A stretch of DNA of 64,000 bases from Temnopleurus reevesii (lineage: Eukaryota; Echinodermata; Echinoidea; Temnopleuroida; Temnopleuridae): the NCBI GenBank assembly GCA_036244855.1, contig BQKZ01000507.1, positions 25,984 to 89,983 of the forward strand, given 5' to 3'. The notes under the pieces are model-generated. The model ran no database searches and was not told where the DNA came from. It worked only from the letters and a program-made list of their open reading frames with translations. A program made the position numbers and the translations under genes. Shown here in pieces: positions 22,600-33,421 of the stretch. Positions within the stretch are counted from its first letter, which is position 1. Every line of letters starts with the position of its first letter.

Positions 22600-23440
22600 G
22601 ATGCAAATTTTTCTGACAGAACATGATTTTTGGAAGGTAATAACAAAAACCATGGATCATGATGGGCAGAAACAGGAGGGAAACATTTCAGCAATCCTGC
22701 GATGAGTGATAGAGTCCTCGCTTTGTCTATTACTTCCAATTTTGACGGTTTACAGGGGCACATTTTGACATAGTAATTAACAACATCCTGCAATCGGCAT
22801 AAAACCGTTGCAGCACCGGTCACTCTGGACATCAATCCTAATAAAGAAACAACTGACCAGTCATTGTGATGTCCTCTCTGAGCGGTCATCTCACAGCTGT
22901 CCGAAGCTGTGACCGATCGTTTTGCCGGACACAAAGCGGCTCCTCGTTTTAATTGCCGTCAGGAAATGATCCAGAGAGTCTCAAGTGCATGCGGTTATTC
23001 GAGATCTCGCAACTAAGAGGTGATTAATTTTTGGCAGCAGTAGATTTTTAATTTTTATTGTGAAGCATGGGCTTATTTCCTTGTTTCATACTTGATAATT
23101 AGCCTACACAGTTTAGTATTGCTCTAATTTGTTGGCACGATTGCAATATGTTTGTATATGATACACACAGAGTATACAGTGATTGTGATTTGGGAAGCAT
23201 GAAATTGACCTTAGTCATACATAGGCACGACATAGTGTAAAATGATATAAAAATATTTATGAAAGCGCCTTGAACAATACGCAGTAGAGTGGATACATGC
23301 GCTATATAAAAAGCATCTTGGCTTTAAAATACACGATGTGACAACAATTTCTATGATAAATAAAATGATTCAATATAGAAAGGTATATTATTGACAGCTT
23401 GACAACATACTTGATTTTGTAAGCTTCGGAGGCAAATTAA
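22600..23440. other. Non-coding DNA with a GC-elevated block
   Basis: At 22720-22990 the base composition rises and no repeat is seen, which could be regulatory DNA. A phrase near 23270-23330 (GCGCTATATAAAAAGC) resembles a SINE 3' region. Confidence 0.4.
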
Positions 23441-23865
23441 TATTTCTCTAATGACTATTCCTACATGAATACACTATTATCCATATAAGGAGAAAATCAA
23501 CAAATAGAGAAGGCATAGATGGTACACAGATAAAATAATATAATAATGTACAGAGTGCATGATGGTGTGCAGAGATGGGAGAGACAGAGAAAGACAAGGA
23601 GAAAGAGAGAAAAATGAGTTTTTCTCTACCAGTAATCAATATTTCTGTAGCTCTAATAACTGTTTCCACAAGAATTCACTATCATCCATATAAGGAGAAA
23701 ATCAACAAAGAAAGAAGGGGTAGATGGTACACAGATAACATAATATACATAGTACATGATGGTGTGTGGAGATGACATGGGAGAGACAGAGAGAGACGAG
23801 GAGAAAGAAATAAAGATGAGGGAGATTATTGGAGGAAGATGATGATGATGATGATGATGGAGAGA
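23440..23865. repeat. Two-copy direct repeat of 205 bp plus (GAT)n
   Basis: ATCCATATAAGGAGAAAATC starts at 23479 and 23684. Both copies continue through GATGGTACACAGATAA and a purine-rich GAGAGACAGAG end. A (GAT)7-8 run lies at 23838-23860. Confidence 0.9.
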
Positions 23866-24348
23866 AGTTAGGATAAATACAAGTAGGATTGGAAGAAAAA
23901 TGGGAGGAAAGGGAATAAAGCATCAGAGGATGATGAGGGGGGCTAATACATAGCAGCACATCAGTTGGTCAGAGATTAGACAAAGAAAGCTCCATACTCA
24001 AAACATATGCCGCCTTCGCACAAGATGATTCTAGCCCCTCTCTCTCTTTCTCTTTCTCTCTCTCTCCCCTAAGTGGCCGGTCAAGGGTCATACGCCTATC
24101 CGTAAGAGCTATATATTTACTGCCTCCGTGCACAGCCCAAGGGCTATAATTACGACACACACACACTACCGACACACACCGATGTGTACAAACATTCAAC
24201 GTCACTCCTATATAGCATGCAGAAGATAATGGCACAATAGAATAAGCTATAATTAGTGTCTATTCGTCACGATGAAAGTGAGAAAGAGCCAGCTGCGAAG
24301 GGAAGGTTTCGCGGCCGAGAAATTCCGGGCTAGGAAACTGGTTCTTAC

Positions 24349-24430
24349 CTGTAAGATGGAGAGCTGGAGGATAGTAAGGAAACGGTAAATCCAAAGCGCT
24401 GGGATAAAAATTTCCATTATTCACAGCCAT
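24349..24430 (-). CDS. First coding exon of an unidentified gene
   Basis: The ATG at 24430 lies in a good start context (GGACATGG, with G at -3 and +4), and an in-frame TAG occurs 36 bases upstream, so translation cannot begin earlier in this exon. It encodes 27 residues (MAVNNGNFYPSALDL, then a Tyr/Pro-rich FPYYPPALHL). It reaches a near-consensus donor, TTACAG|GTAAGAAC, in phase 1. The flanks upstream on this strand are GC-richer, as near a promoter. I do not recognise the protein. The aromatic/Pro-rich style is common in N-terminal regions of transcription regulators, which is inference only. The phase equals that of the exon at 35696-35879, so both could splice to the same downstream exon as alternative 5' ends. 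Confidence 0.55.
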
Positions 24431-24640
24431 GTCCGGGCGTACGGCTGCTACGCTCCTGTGATCCTAGCCCCTATGGGTTATGATCTAATGCTGCGTTAGT
24501 ATTGTGTGTCCGGGCGGTCTGCCTGCATGTACAATCAATCGCATTCAGTACACGGTGTGAGCGATCAGTCGCTCGCGAGCCCTCAAATGGACCAACCAGG
24601 ATGGTAATATAAAACACAGAGAGAGAGGGGGGAAAAGGCA
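24431..24640 (-). promoter_or_regulatory. Possible 5' UTR and promoter of the 24.4-kb exon
   Basis: The block upstream of the start codon is CG-richer than neighbouring DNA and free of recognised repeats up to a purine run near 24615. An A/T motif (AATATAAAA read on the plus strand, 24606-24614) could serve as a TATA-like element, but its canonical orientation is plus, so the assignment is weak. Confidence 0.25.
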
Positions 24641-25740
24641 ATGATGCAAAATACTGGCACAAAGCTGTGCGATCCCTATGTGTGTGTATGTGTGTGTTCG
24701 GCGCTTGATGCCCTCAGCTTTACACATAAATATACACACATCAAACGTGTAGTAAAGATTACCCCCCATGAGTGCGGCTATTCAAGTGTGGCAGTCCAGC
24801 ACACATCTCACCTATACACATTTGCAGCCACATGAATGGACTCTATCATTCAAGCTATGGGGGTGTACAAAAGGTGTGGCTGCTGAGGGTGGAGAAACGA
24901 AAGTAAACATTGCTTCTTTCCGACATGTCTTCCTTCCTTTTATCATCAAATCTATCTATATTTAGAACAAAACATTGAAAGTTGACGAGCACTACTTTGG
25001 AGATGTTTAGCAAGACAATATAGGATAACATTTGTTCAAAATTTGCATGATATAACAATCTACTGTGCAAATGATAGCTGTACAAGTATACCAGTATGTT
25101 TTTTTTTATCTGGATAATGCCTGCCTTTTTATACGCATTGTGAATGAAATTACAATCACTTCTTATCATTGGTTAAAAAAGCTGATTTGTTGGGAATGCT
25201 GAAGAGCAATCTTGAATGTCTCTTCAGGTGATGACATATATCAAAGCCCACATATGCATAATACTATAACTAGAACTAATGTAAGATCAGAGCTTCTTGC
25301 GTATTTCATAAAGATTTTATCAGCAAAAAGTGTGCTTTAGATTATTCAAGTATTTTTATGAATGACTGTTGAATATGATACATTACTATTTGTTGTCAAA
25401 CAAAACCAAATATTTCTGATTCAGCTGTATTAAGAAAAAAATTAATTCAACAATGTAAGAAAACCAAACTTACATGTACAATTAAAACCAAAGAAAAAAA
25501 CCAATTGAAATAACAAAAAAACCTCAATCTTCTCAAAAGAGCTATTCAGAATTCATACATACAACAATACAAAAATCAAGACAAACCAATTAATCCTTAT
25601 TCAAATATTTATGCTCGAATTCAAACCTCTGACAAATCACTCCCCATCAAAAAACAAAACCCTACACCTCACAATATGTTTATCCACAACACAGTCCCTC
25701 AGGGAACTTCACACATACCAACACACACTACCTCCCCCGT
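24641..25740. other. Non-coding DNA, nothing recognised
   Basis: There are short GT/CA runs near 24676 and 24725 and no coding evidence. If the minus-strand transcript extends back to 35.7 kb, this would be intron. Confidence 0.55.
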
Positions 25741-25799
25741 GATTGTGCAATGGAAGAGTCGAGCAGATGGAGCTGGTGTTTGGGGAAGACTTGTAGTGG

Positions 25800-26140
25800 G
25801 GCAGATGGTCCATTTCCCTAGGATAATAAGCTGCCTTTTTTGATTGCCACCTAACGAAAGCAAAAAATGTTTGGATGCTCAAGAACGACTTTTTTGGAAA
25901 GATTGCATTGGTCAGTTGGAAAAAAGTTGTTTTTTTTTTAAATCTATTCACGCTATCATTTGATTACAATTGTAAATGAAGGAAAAATGAAGGAAAAAAA
26001 TAAATGTTATCTTGAATCGAAAAAAAAAATCCCTGGAATGATAAGCTGCTTCTCTCGATTGCCACCTAAAGAAGGCCAAAAAAGAAATTGGGTGCCCAAG
26101 AAAGATTTTTTTTGAAAAATTGTTTCAGTCAGTTATTTCC
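25800..26140. repeat. Two-copy diverged direct repeat of about 214 bp
   Basis: ATAAGCTGCC/ATAAGCTGCT, GATTGCCACCTAA and AAGAACGA/AAGAAAGATTTTTT recur in the same order near 25824 and 26040. Confidence 0.75.
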
Positions 26141-27071
26141 TCTCTAATTTATTCATATTATCTTTTCACACAGATTTCATGTAGGTGATCAGACTAAAAA
26201 CGGAGTAAAGCTGTAAATGTATGCATTTACCTTTCAGATTTTATTTCACATGTATGTTTATAGTTTTACTGATGATGTCTTTTCAGACTATGTTTCTAAT
26301 GTTTACCTATGATTTTACTGTGATTTTGTTTCATTTGTGTGAAAAGCCCTCTCCCCCCAAAAATAATAATAAATAAGAGAGAATGTTCAACTCAAACTCT
26401 GAATATTTTGAGGAACAACAATGAAATATCTCTCAAATCAGGTAGATTATACATTGAACATCAAAGCAAATCTGAAAACAAACATGAAGCATTTTAAACC
26501 ACTCACCTTGAAACTACCAACATTTCTTTCTCTTAATCCCTCCTACACACACAAACAGGCATATCCTTCTTGAACATATCTAATCAAGCCTATCAAATCT
26601 GGTTAGACAAGACAAATAAATTACAGGCTACTGTTATCCCATAATCAGATTATCGTCAGACTGGAGTGGAAATGTACATGTACTGCAAATTATATAGCGA
26701 ACATTTGTCGAAAACCGACATAATCGTTTCAGAAAATGTAATGCTGGCAAAAATCCTATGGGACATCGCACAATAGCCAATAACTCATCTTTAAATGGCT
26801 TCTTTGTCACATAAATGTTAAATCAAGGAGAAATTGTGCATTTTAACAAGAAAAAATTGGTTATGAAGACGAGAGGGAAATGTGAAGGGATATAATCTGA
26901 AACAAGTCTGGATAAATGGCTTGCGTCCATTAGAAGTTGTCTCCCTCACACAATGACTTAATACCAGATGATCTTCCTTTCATGTACTTAAGTCGGATTA
27001 AGTCCTGCTACCATCAAAAAGATTTCAGCAGCATTGAAAAAAAACACTCTCTCATACGAAGTCTCAAGAGA
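26141..27071. other. Non-coding DNA, nothing recognised
   Basis: No repeats, splice-bounded frames or RNA-like structures were noticed. Confidence 0.6.
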
Positions 27072-27519
27072 TTTTAGATTAAAACATAGGCTCTTGCTGA
27101 TATTTACGTACAGTTCAATTCAGAATTTCTTTGATGCCTGCTATCACTATAAAGCTCATGATAATGCATGCGTCACTGCAATCCCACTGTAAATCCCATT
27201 ATTCTTAGCTTCATAGCGAGTTTTAGATTAAAACATAGGCTTTTGCTGATATTTACGTACAGTTCAATTCAGAATTTCTTTCATGCCTGCTATTGCTATA
27301 CAGCTCATAATAATGGATGTGCTATAGCGATCCAAATGAAAATCCCATTGTTCTTAGCTTCATAGTGATTTTTAGATTAAAACATAGGCTACTGCTGATA
27401 TTTGCATACAGTGCAATTCAGAATTTCTTTGATGCCTGCTATTGCTATACAGCTCATAATAATGGATGTGTTATCGCGATCCCACTGTAAATCCCATTGT
27501 TCTTAGCTTCATAGTGATC
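27072..27519. repeat. Three-copy tandem repeat of 149 bp
   Basis: TTTTAGATTAAAACATAGGC starts at 27072, 27221 and 27370, exactly 149 bp apart. Each unit contains CAATTCAGAATTTCTTT, TGCCTGCTAT and CCCATTRTTCTTAGCTTCAT. The very regular period suggests unequal exchange or replication slippage in a single locus. Confidence 0.95.
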
Positions 27520-28130
27520 ACATGTAAAAATAATTCTGGCTACCATCCTAATTTACAAAATGGTGCATTTGTTACCTTCACTAGCATTGAGATGCCTTAC
27601 CAAGAGTTGCAAAAGGGTTCGTATTATCTGCTCATTTCAAACCTTTTTGATATTAAAAAAATAAAAAAAACGATTGGGAGTATAGATCTCAATTTTTCGG
27701 TGCTTCAATTTCTATTTAGAAGTCCTCCTTTTATTACATCATATTGGACATATTTATCAGCTTGTGGGCCTAATTGTGATGGAGTTTTAAGCCAAGGGCG
27801 TTTCAATGATATAGATTTTACATTTGAATGTAAAGAGCTTTAGGGATTCATTCAATCTCCGAGCTGCTAAATTGATTTCAATAAACCATTATCAATTTAA
27901 TTGAAAGGCTTTCATGTTCACTCCCCCCCCCTCCCATAATTGATATAAGTGTCCAACACCCCAAACCTATCATATCTCTCTCACAGACACACATTCTGTC
28001 TATTTCACCATTTATATCTTAGTCTCCATCTATTTAATCAGTTTTGATATTATCAATCTTTTCTGAAAAGCAATAGTAATAATTGATCTGATACAGATTA
28101 CATATTCCTATCAAACATACATCAATAATA
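27520..28130. other. Non-coding DNA with one unexplained frame
   Basis: From the end of the array an open frame continues to a TAG at 27841. Its last part (for example FITSYWTYLSACGPNCDG) looks somewhat protein-like, but it lacks splice sites and similarity I can name. I do not call it a gene. Confidence 0.45.
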
Positions 28131-28140
28131 ACTAGATGAA

Positions 28141-28278
28141 TCCTCGACCGCNACGGACGGACGCACGGACGGACGGACGCACGGACGGACGGACGGACGG
28201 ACGCACGGACGGACGGACGCACGGACGCACGGACGGACGCACGGACGCACGGACGGACGGACGGACGGACGGACGGAC
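28141..28278. repeat. Short-period satellite of ACGG/ACGC units, with an N
   Basis: About 31 four-base units alternate between ACGG and ACGC after the N at 28152. The left flank is CTCGACCGC. All frames through it give Arg/Ser/Val or Thr/Asp/Gly repeats and are not genes. Confidence 0.95.
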
Positions 28279-28289
28279 AACCCGAAAAC

Positions 28290-28327
28290 ATAATGCCTCC
28301 GGCACCACCTTACGGTGGCGGAGGCAT
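28290..28327. other. GCCTCC hairpin beside the ACGG satellite
   Basis: ATGCCTCCGGCACCACC and GGTGGCGGAGGCAT are complementary around TTAC and would form a stem of about 14 pairs with one bulge. The satellite and hairpin probably belong to one repeat family. Confidence 0.7.
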
Positions 28328-28330
28328 AAA

Positions 28331-30073
28331 AATGAATGAAAAAGAATCTAACACCCAATTCATGCTTATTTTGAGAACCAACGGAAAAACGCTGGCAATT
28401 TTTTTTTTTTTTTTGGGGGGGGGGGGGTCTATCAGAAAATAGGACAACAAAAATTGACTGGACACAGTTAGGTGCTTTATCAAACTAGAAACACCGGTTG
28501 TTCATTAGCTAATTTTCAACAGGGTTTTAGTCAAGATACACAGAACAATCATCAAATTCATTAACATTTTCAGTAATTTGTGCAAACATTCCAAACTAAG
28601 GAATACTTATGAATATGTCCAATCGAAGCATAAGTACTGGTATCGAGATTTAAATGTAGAACTGATTAGAAAAACCATGACATGGGCCACTACACCAAAT
28701 GATTTAGACCAGTTCCTAATCGTATAGCAGGGCAGTCGACTTCATCGATCAATAATACAGGAGGAAGGGCTTAAATCTCCTGATCTGATTAAAGTAATCT
28801 GGACAATACCTTCCAGTTGGACAGATGGTTTCTAACTTTCCTCTAAATGTCTTTGTCCAAACAGATACACTCTCAGTATGATGTTAATTGACAAAAAAAT
28901 TGACAAAATAGCCAACCCCTCTTTGACCCACAACAATTGTGCAGGTAAAGTTTAAAAAAAAATACTGATGTTCTATGAAATATAAAGTGGGTCAATGAAC
29001 ACATGTTGTTCACATGTTTTTCTTCATTGTTGCATAGCAGAAAAGCAGTGAAGCCCATTTATTTTATCTTGCTGGACAAAAGATGTACTATAATAGGGTA
29101 GAATATGTTGCCCATTCTCTTTGCTTGTTTTGCACAAAGAACCCATATACCATGGCAATAAAAATTCATTTCAAGAGATACCATTTCAAACGTTGCATTA
29201 ATTTGTAATTAGTGCAAAAAAAAGAGAGTTTTGGTTGGTCTCCAAACACAAATAATCTGAAGTTGGCCTGACCTGATGCAGAAAAATCAAAGATAAACAT
29301 GTGAAATATTGCCTGAAACTTATTTTCAAGGTTAACTAGATTTTCTTTTCTCCTTCATCTTATCTTTTTTTCCACATGAGATGAGCTTAAAGAAAACAAG
29401 AAAATGATCAATAAAATAATAACTTTTACGACCGACCAAACCTTTTTTTTTCTTGCAATCTTGGCCCAAAAGTCACAAATTTCACAGATCACCTACAGTG
29501 CTTTAAATTCATGACATACACAGATTTCCCAATATGATGATAATGGGATGATACCTCATTTGGCCCTCTGCGTCATTTAAAATTCATGAAATTGTGAGCG
29601 AAACATTAGACATTCTAACCCCATACAGGCGGATTGCCTTCCTTAGACCCCAGCAAAGGTTCATGCATAAAATCTTTAGAAGCAGGGCACTACCCAAAGG
29701 CCATGTACAATCAAACACATACACCCCACGAGGGCGCATACTAATATAAACCGACGGCTTCTAAGAAAGCCCGATCATCCCGTTAAACCTTGAATAGGCG
29801 TAGGCACGTCCAAACCGAGTTGTCGGAGCAAGAAATGAGGAAAAGGTGACGGATGAGGTGGCTGAGAGGGGAAAATAACGCTACGAGATGCATCCATCAT
29901 CCCCTCTGCCCTTCCAACATTACACCTGACCTATTGTTTTGATGAGTACACAGCTGAGCAGGTGTGGGACTAGGGTGAGTAAGATGGCCGATAGTGTGCA
30001 TATGCAGCTATCTAAACACTCAGGTACCTTCCCTAAAAGACAGAGCTTAAAAGTCTTCCAGGGTTTCCCCTTG
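28331..30073. other. Non-coding DNA with a T/G homopolymer and a GC-elevated block
   Basis: T then G runs lie at about 28399-28427. The block at 29560-30000 is CG-richer and holds several E-box-like words (CAGCTG, CAGGTG, CATATG) and a CTATTGTTTTGA Sox-like word near 29930-29970. No exon is convincing. Confidence 0.45.
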
Positions 30074-30083
30074 TATATAAAAG
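30074..30083 (+). promoter_or_regulatory. TATA-box-like sequence
   Basis: TATATAAAAG is a close match to a metazoan TATA box. It lies downstream of the GC-elevated block at 29560-30000 and is followed by GTAAAGTCAGCGG. No coding exon is evident downstream before a MITE at 30200, so a functional promoter is only a possibility. Confidence 0.25.
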
Positions 30084-30199
30084 GAGTAAAGTCAGCGGAT
30101 TAGGGACCCTGAGGAGACGAAATTTTCCTTCTCTGTCTACCCCCTTTTCTTTTCTCTTTTGTCCAACTGAAAACTGTCAATAGCCATGTCTACATTAAG

Positions 30200-30409
30200 T
30201 GCCAAAACCTTCAGGTTTCAGAAACTATGATAGCAATACGGGAGCTTATACGTTCAGCATGAAGGCGAGATATTCCAATCACTAAGGCACCTCGTTTTTG
30301 TAGAAACGGAAAGGAGGTGACTTGTACAAACTCGTCTTTGGGATGCACGCATAAGCTTCCGTATTTCTGTTGTAATTTCTGAAACCTTTGGGTTTCGGCT
30401 CTCAGTGTT
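30200..30409. mobile_element. Fold-back MITE, AACCTTCAGGTTTCAG family
   Basis: The left arm (GTTTCAGAAACTATGATAGC, then AATACGGGAGCTTATACG) is mirrored on the right (GCATAAGCTTCCGTATTTCT, then TTCTGAAACCTTTGGGTTTC). The arms are about 55 bp around a central loop of about 100 bp. Confidence 0.85.
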
Positions 30410-30751
30410 AACCTATCTAAAGAAGACTAAGAAGTAGACAGTTCAGTTTGAATGGGTATTGTAGTTTGAACAAACATATTAAACACTGCATTAAACCATA
30501 TACAGCAGCTTGAAGCACACAATAGTAATTACAAGACTTCAACAAAAGATTTGATAAAAGGGTTACATCATAGGGGAAGCTATATTATCCTTTGTTGACC
30601 CCCTTCGTGTTGCATGCCCTTTAAAATTGTGCTCGAATAATGCAAAGAGTCAATTCATTCTTTCGCACCTATTTCATGCACATTTGTATCTATTTAGTCT
30701 ATAAAAAGCAATGTTATCCATAATGTGGCATACAAACTTAAATGTGTAAAA

Positions 30752-30903
30752 TCAAACCTGTGTTAGCGGCCACCTGTCTATTGCAGCCACCTGCCTTTAG
30801 TGGTCACCCTAATTTGTTCCCTACAGACAATGTGGGTTATTGACCCTGTCTACAGTGGCCACTTTTTATTTTCCTGTAGACTGTAGACAGGTTAGACTGT
30901 ATA
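30752..30903. repeat. Diverged member of the ACAGGT / GACTGTA family
   Basis: GCCACCTGTCTATTGCAGCC, AATTTGTTCCCT and TAGACAGGTTAGACTGTATA match phrases of the elements at 22258-22560 and 35281-35443. Confidence 0.6.
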
Positions 30904-30961
30904 CCCCACAGTAATTTTCAACATTGATTCTTGAATACCATCTATCAACTTATCAGTCAAT

Positions 30962-31137
30962 GGGGGTGTTGTTCAAAAGTTGCAATTGGTCGCAACATGC
31001 AGTTGATCGGAACGTGCCAATCAAAATCATTGTTTCATGTGCAACTTGTTAAAAGCGCATATCGTACATGAATGAAAATGCACGTTATAATTTGCAAAGT
31101 TGCAGTTGATTTGCAGTTGATTTTGAACAACATCCCC
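30962..31137. mobile_element. MITE, GGGGGTGTTGYTCAAAA family, copy 1
   Basis: The left end GGGGGTGTTGTTCAAAAGTT and the reversed right end GGGGATGTTGTTCAAAATCA are terminal inverted repeats. Bodies with AACTGCAAATCAACTGCAA-type words are shared with 46859-47026, in opposite orientation. AAT flanks both sides. Confidence 0.9.
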
Positions 31138-31720
31138 AATGATAGAAAGTAGTGTTCTATAAAGCCGACTTTGACCGACTCTTCAAACTTTTCGAGTCAT
31201 GTTACACATCCTTTTACATGATTATTTCTAGACTCATGTATCATTTTTTTAAAGAATTGCTGTGATACAAAAACAGCCTATAGCAATATGTGCCAATAAC
31301 AATGTAAAGATGCACAAGTGATTTACGGATCTTTTTGAGGAACCATTTTTTCAGCAAAATTTATTCTAAGATTTCAGATATGTCTGGTTCAAATTTGTCT
31401 AGAGAAATCTTATCAGAACTGTTCCTTGAACATATATTATCAACTGTTCTGATCAAAATCTCAGTGACTGAATTATTCTGACAAACTCCTATGATTTTAA
31501 GCCAAATTTATTGGGGTTTAAGCCAAATTTATTGGGGTTTAATCAAATATTCTTAGCACTAAAATTTTTACATAGTGGGTTTTGACATTGGCTCTGTTAA
31601 ACAAAAATAGAAACCACCTTACGGATGCTATCAAACACAAGAGGGCGACAGTCAATTCTGGACAGGGTAACTCCTTGCAGCCTTTTCTCCTCAAGCAAGT
31701 TCTTTATGGGTACCAATATT
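31138..31720. other. Non-coding DNA with a 21-bp tandem pair
   Basis: AAGCCAAATTTATTGGGGTT occurs twice in tandem at about 31499-31541 (period 21). Nothing else is seen. Confidence 0.7.
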
Positions 31721-31840
31721 ACAGTATTGATCGAAATACTGTGAACCGTGTCCCACCATGTCCCATGAAAATGCATGCATTCTACATAGGCCTTGATGGG
31801 ACAGTGGGAATATGTTCATATTATTTCGATCAATACTGAT
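31721..31840. mobile_element. Fold-back MITE of 120 bp, AGTATTGATCGAAATA family
   Basis: The left arm ACAGTATTGATCGAAATACT and the reversed right arm ATCAGTATTGATCGAAATAA continue through GTGTCCCACCATGTCCC and TTCCCACTGTCCC. The loop is small. Confidence 0.88.
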
Positions 31841-32721
31841 CACATATTCAGAGCAGCCAAACTCATATCTATAAAAATCTGATCATTTTTCGAGAAAAGT
31901 TGCTTTCTTTTTCAGAAATAATATTCTATTGTAAACCTTCTGCACTTTCCGACACTGTATCTCAAGGACTTTTAAATTATCTTTCTTTTTCCAAAAAGGA
32001 TCCCTTTTTCACTAAACAAATCCTACTGAATAGTTCAACATCCTACTGGTTGGAAGCTCTGTATATATCATAAAAATCAATGATTTGAACTTCAATTCCC
32101 TGTAGAATAAGTACATTTAAATTACAAGAATGAATTCAGCATAATAATGTACATTACAAGAGAAGAACTTTCATGCAAAAAGGAAATTGGAAGAAAACAA
32201 CATTTTTATTCCTTCAACTTCTGGACAAGCAAAAGGTGGGTTCATAAAAGATGTAATACTCATTGTTAAAATAATAAAATACTTTCAAAAGGAATTACAT
32301 GAAATAAACGCAGTAATTGTCCACCAGCACTATAACAAATCAGATTTTTTTTTTCATGTTATATTACATATGCTCTAGAGTATCTGGTTGATGAAATTAT
32401 AATATATTCTAAAATTTATATTCCATTAGATGAGATAGCAATAATAGATCATGATAGTATTTACCAAATTTCATTCACTATGTAATGTCTGTGTTTAATT
32501 GAAGGGGGGGGGGGTGTTCAGTTAATATATCAATTTGACATTTATCTTTTTCTAATAATGGTCTATTACAACACTTTGAAATTAAATGTTTTTTAAGTAA
32601 AACTCACATTCCGACAAAATGAAAGGTGAATTTTTTTAATGAAAGCTTTCTTTAGCATATCCAAGACATGCATTTATAATGCATAATATATGGGCGGTAC
32701 TTCTGCAATTGAGTACATACC
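31841..32721. other. Non-coding DNA, nothing recognised
   Basis: A G run of about 10 lies at about 32506-32515. No gene or repeat was recognised. Confidence 0.6.
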
Positions 32722-33421
32722 CAATAGGGGCGTTCATACTACAAATACAAAGTGATTTCGATCGCGATCCATACATTGATGGTATCTATGCAGCCTGCAT
32801 TCACATTCGCAAGGTGATTCAGATCGTACTCCAGATTCAGAGCCTGGAAGTAAAGCAATCTCTGAATCACAACGATCGCTGCACACATGTACCCAAAAAG
32901 CGAATACCAATTAAATCAATGTCTGAATCACAATACCGTTCGCACCCTGATCAGTGAGGTGATATTTCAAAATAATCACCCCACAAAGTGTGATTTGATC
33001 AAGATCAAAATTTTTATCAGGGATCAAGATCAAAATCACCATAGAGGCACCCTGGAGTAGTGGTTCTGACTCTCGCCTTTCAACCACAGGGTCGTAGGTT
33101 CGAATCATACCCATGGAGTTAATTTCCTTCAGCAAGAAATTCATCCACATTGTGCTGCACTTAACCCAGGTGAGGTGAATGGGTACCTGGTAGGAATTTA
33201 TTCCTAGAAAAAGCTTATGTGCCTAATAGCTGCACTGCTAAAGCCAGGGTAATAATGCCGCAATTGTAGAGCGCTTAGGGAATTCTCATGAAGAGCTGAT
33301 CAGCGCTATATAAAAGCCGTTCATTATTATTATTATTACAAATCAGGGTGAGACTGACATCGGTTTTTGTACATCGATGTCAGGATCGCGGTAATTCGTC
33401 AGAGTGTGAACATCCCTATTG
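32722..33421. mobile_element. Terminal-inverted-repeat element split by a SINE
   Basis: The left end CAATAGGGGCGTTCATAC matches the reversed right end CAATAGGGATGTTCACAC. The internal parts on both sides of the SINE share AT-rich words with GATTYRGATCG and GATCAAGATCAAAATCA. Without the SINE the element would be about 400 bp. It has no transposase frame. Confidence 0.8.
33041..33338 (+). mobile_element. tRNA-derived SINE, near full length
   Basis: The tRNA-like head has an A-box-like GGAGTAGTGGTTCTGACTC and a perfect B-box core, GGTTCGAATC, for RNA polymerase III. The body has TTCCTTCAGCAAGAAAT, GTGCTGCACTTAACCCAGG and GGAATTTATTCC. The 3' part GCGCTATATAAAAGC leads to a (TTA)n tail. A possible duplicated target, CAAAATCA/ACAAATCA, flanks it. 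Related copies lie at 8949, 49250, 59911 and, reversed, at 50270. Confidence 0.93.

Noticed and set aside
27466..27843. 125-codon plus-strand frame with a somewhat protein-like C-terminal part
   Set aside because: It starts inside a tandem repeat, has no splice sites or recognisable domain, and AT-rich codons match the background.
28034..28358. Arg/Ser/Val and Thr/Asp/Gly repeat proteins
   Set aside because: They are translations of the four-base ACGG satellite.
32679..32957. 92-codon plus-strand frame
   Set aside because: It lies within the left half of the terminal-inverted-repeat element and has no transposase features.
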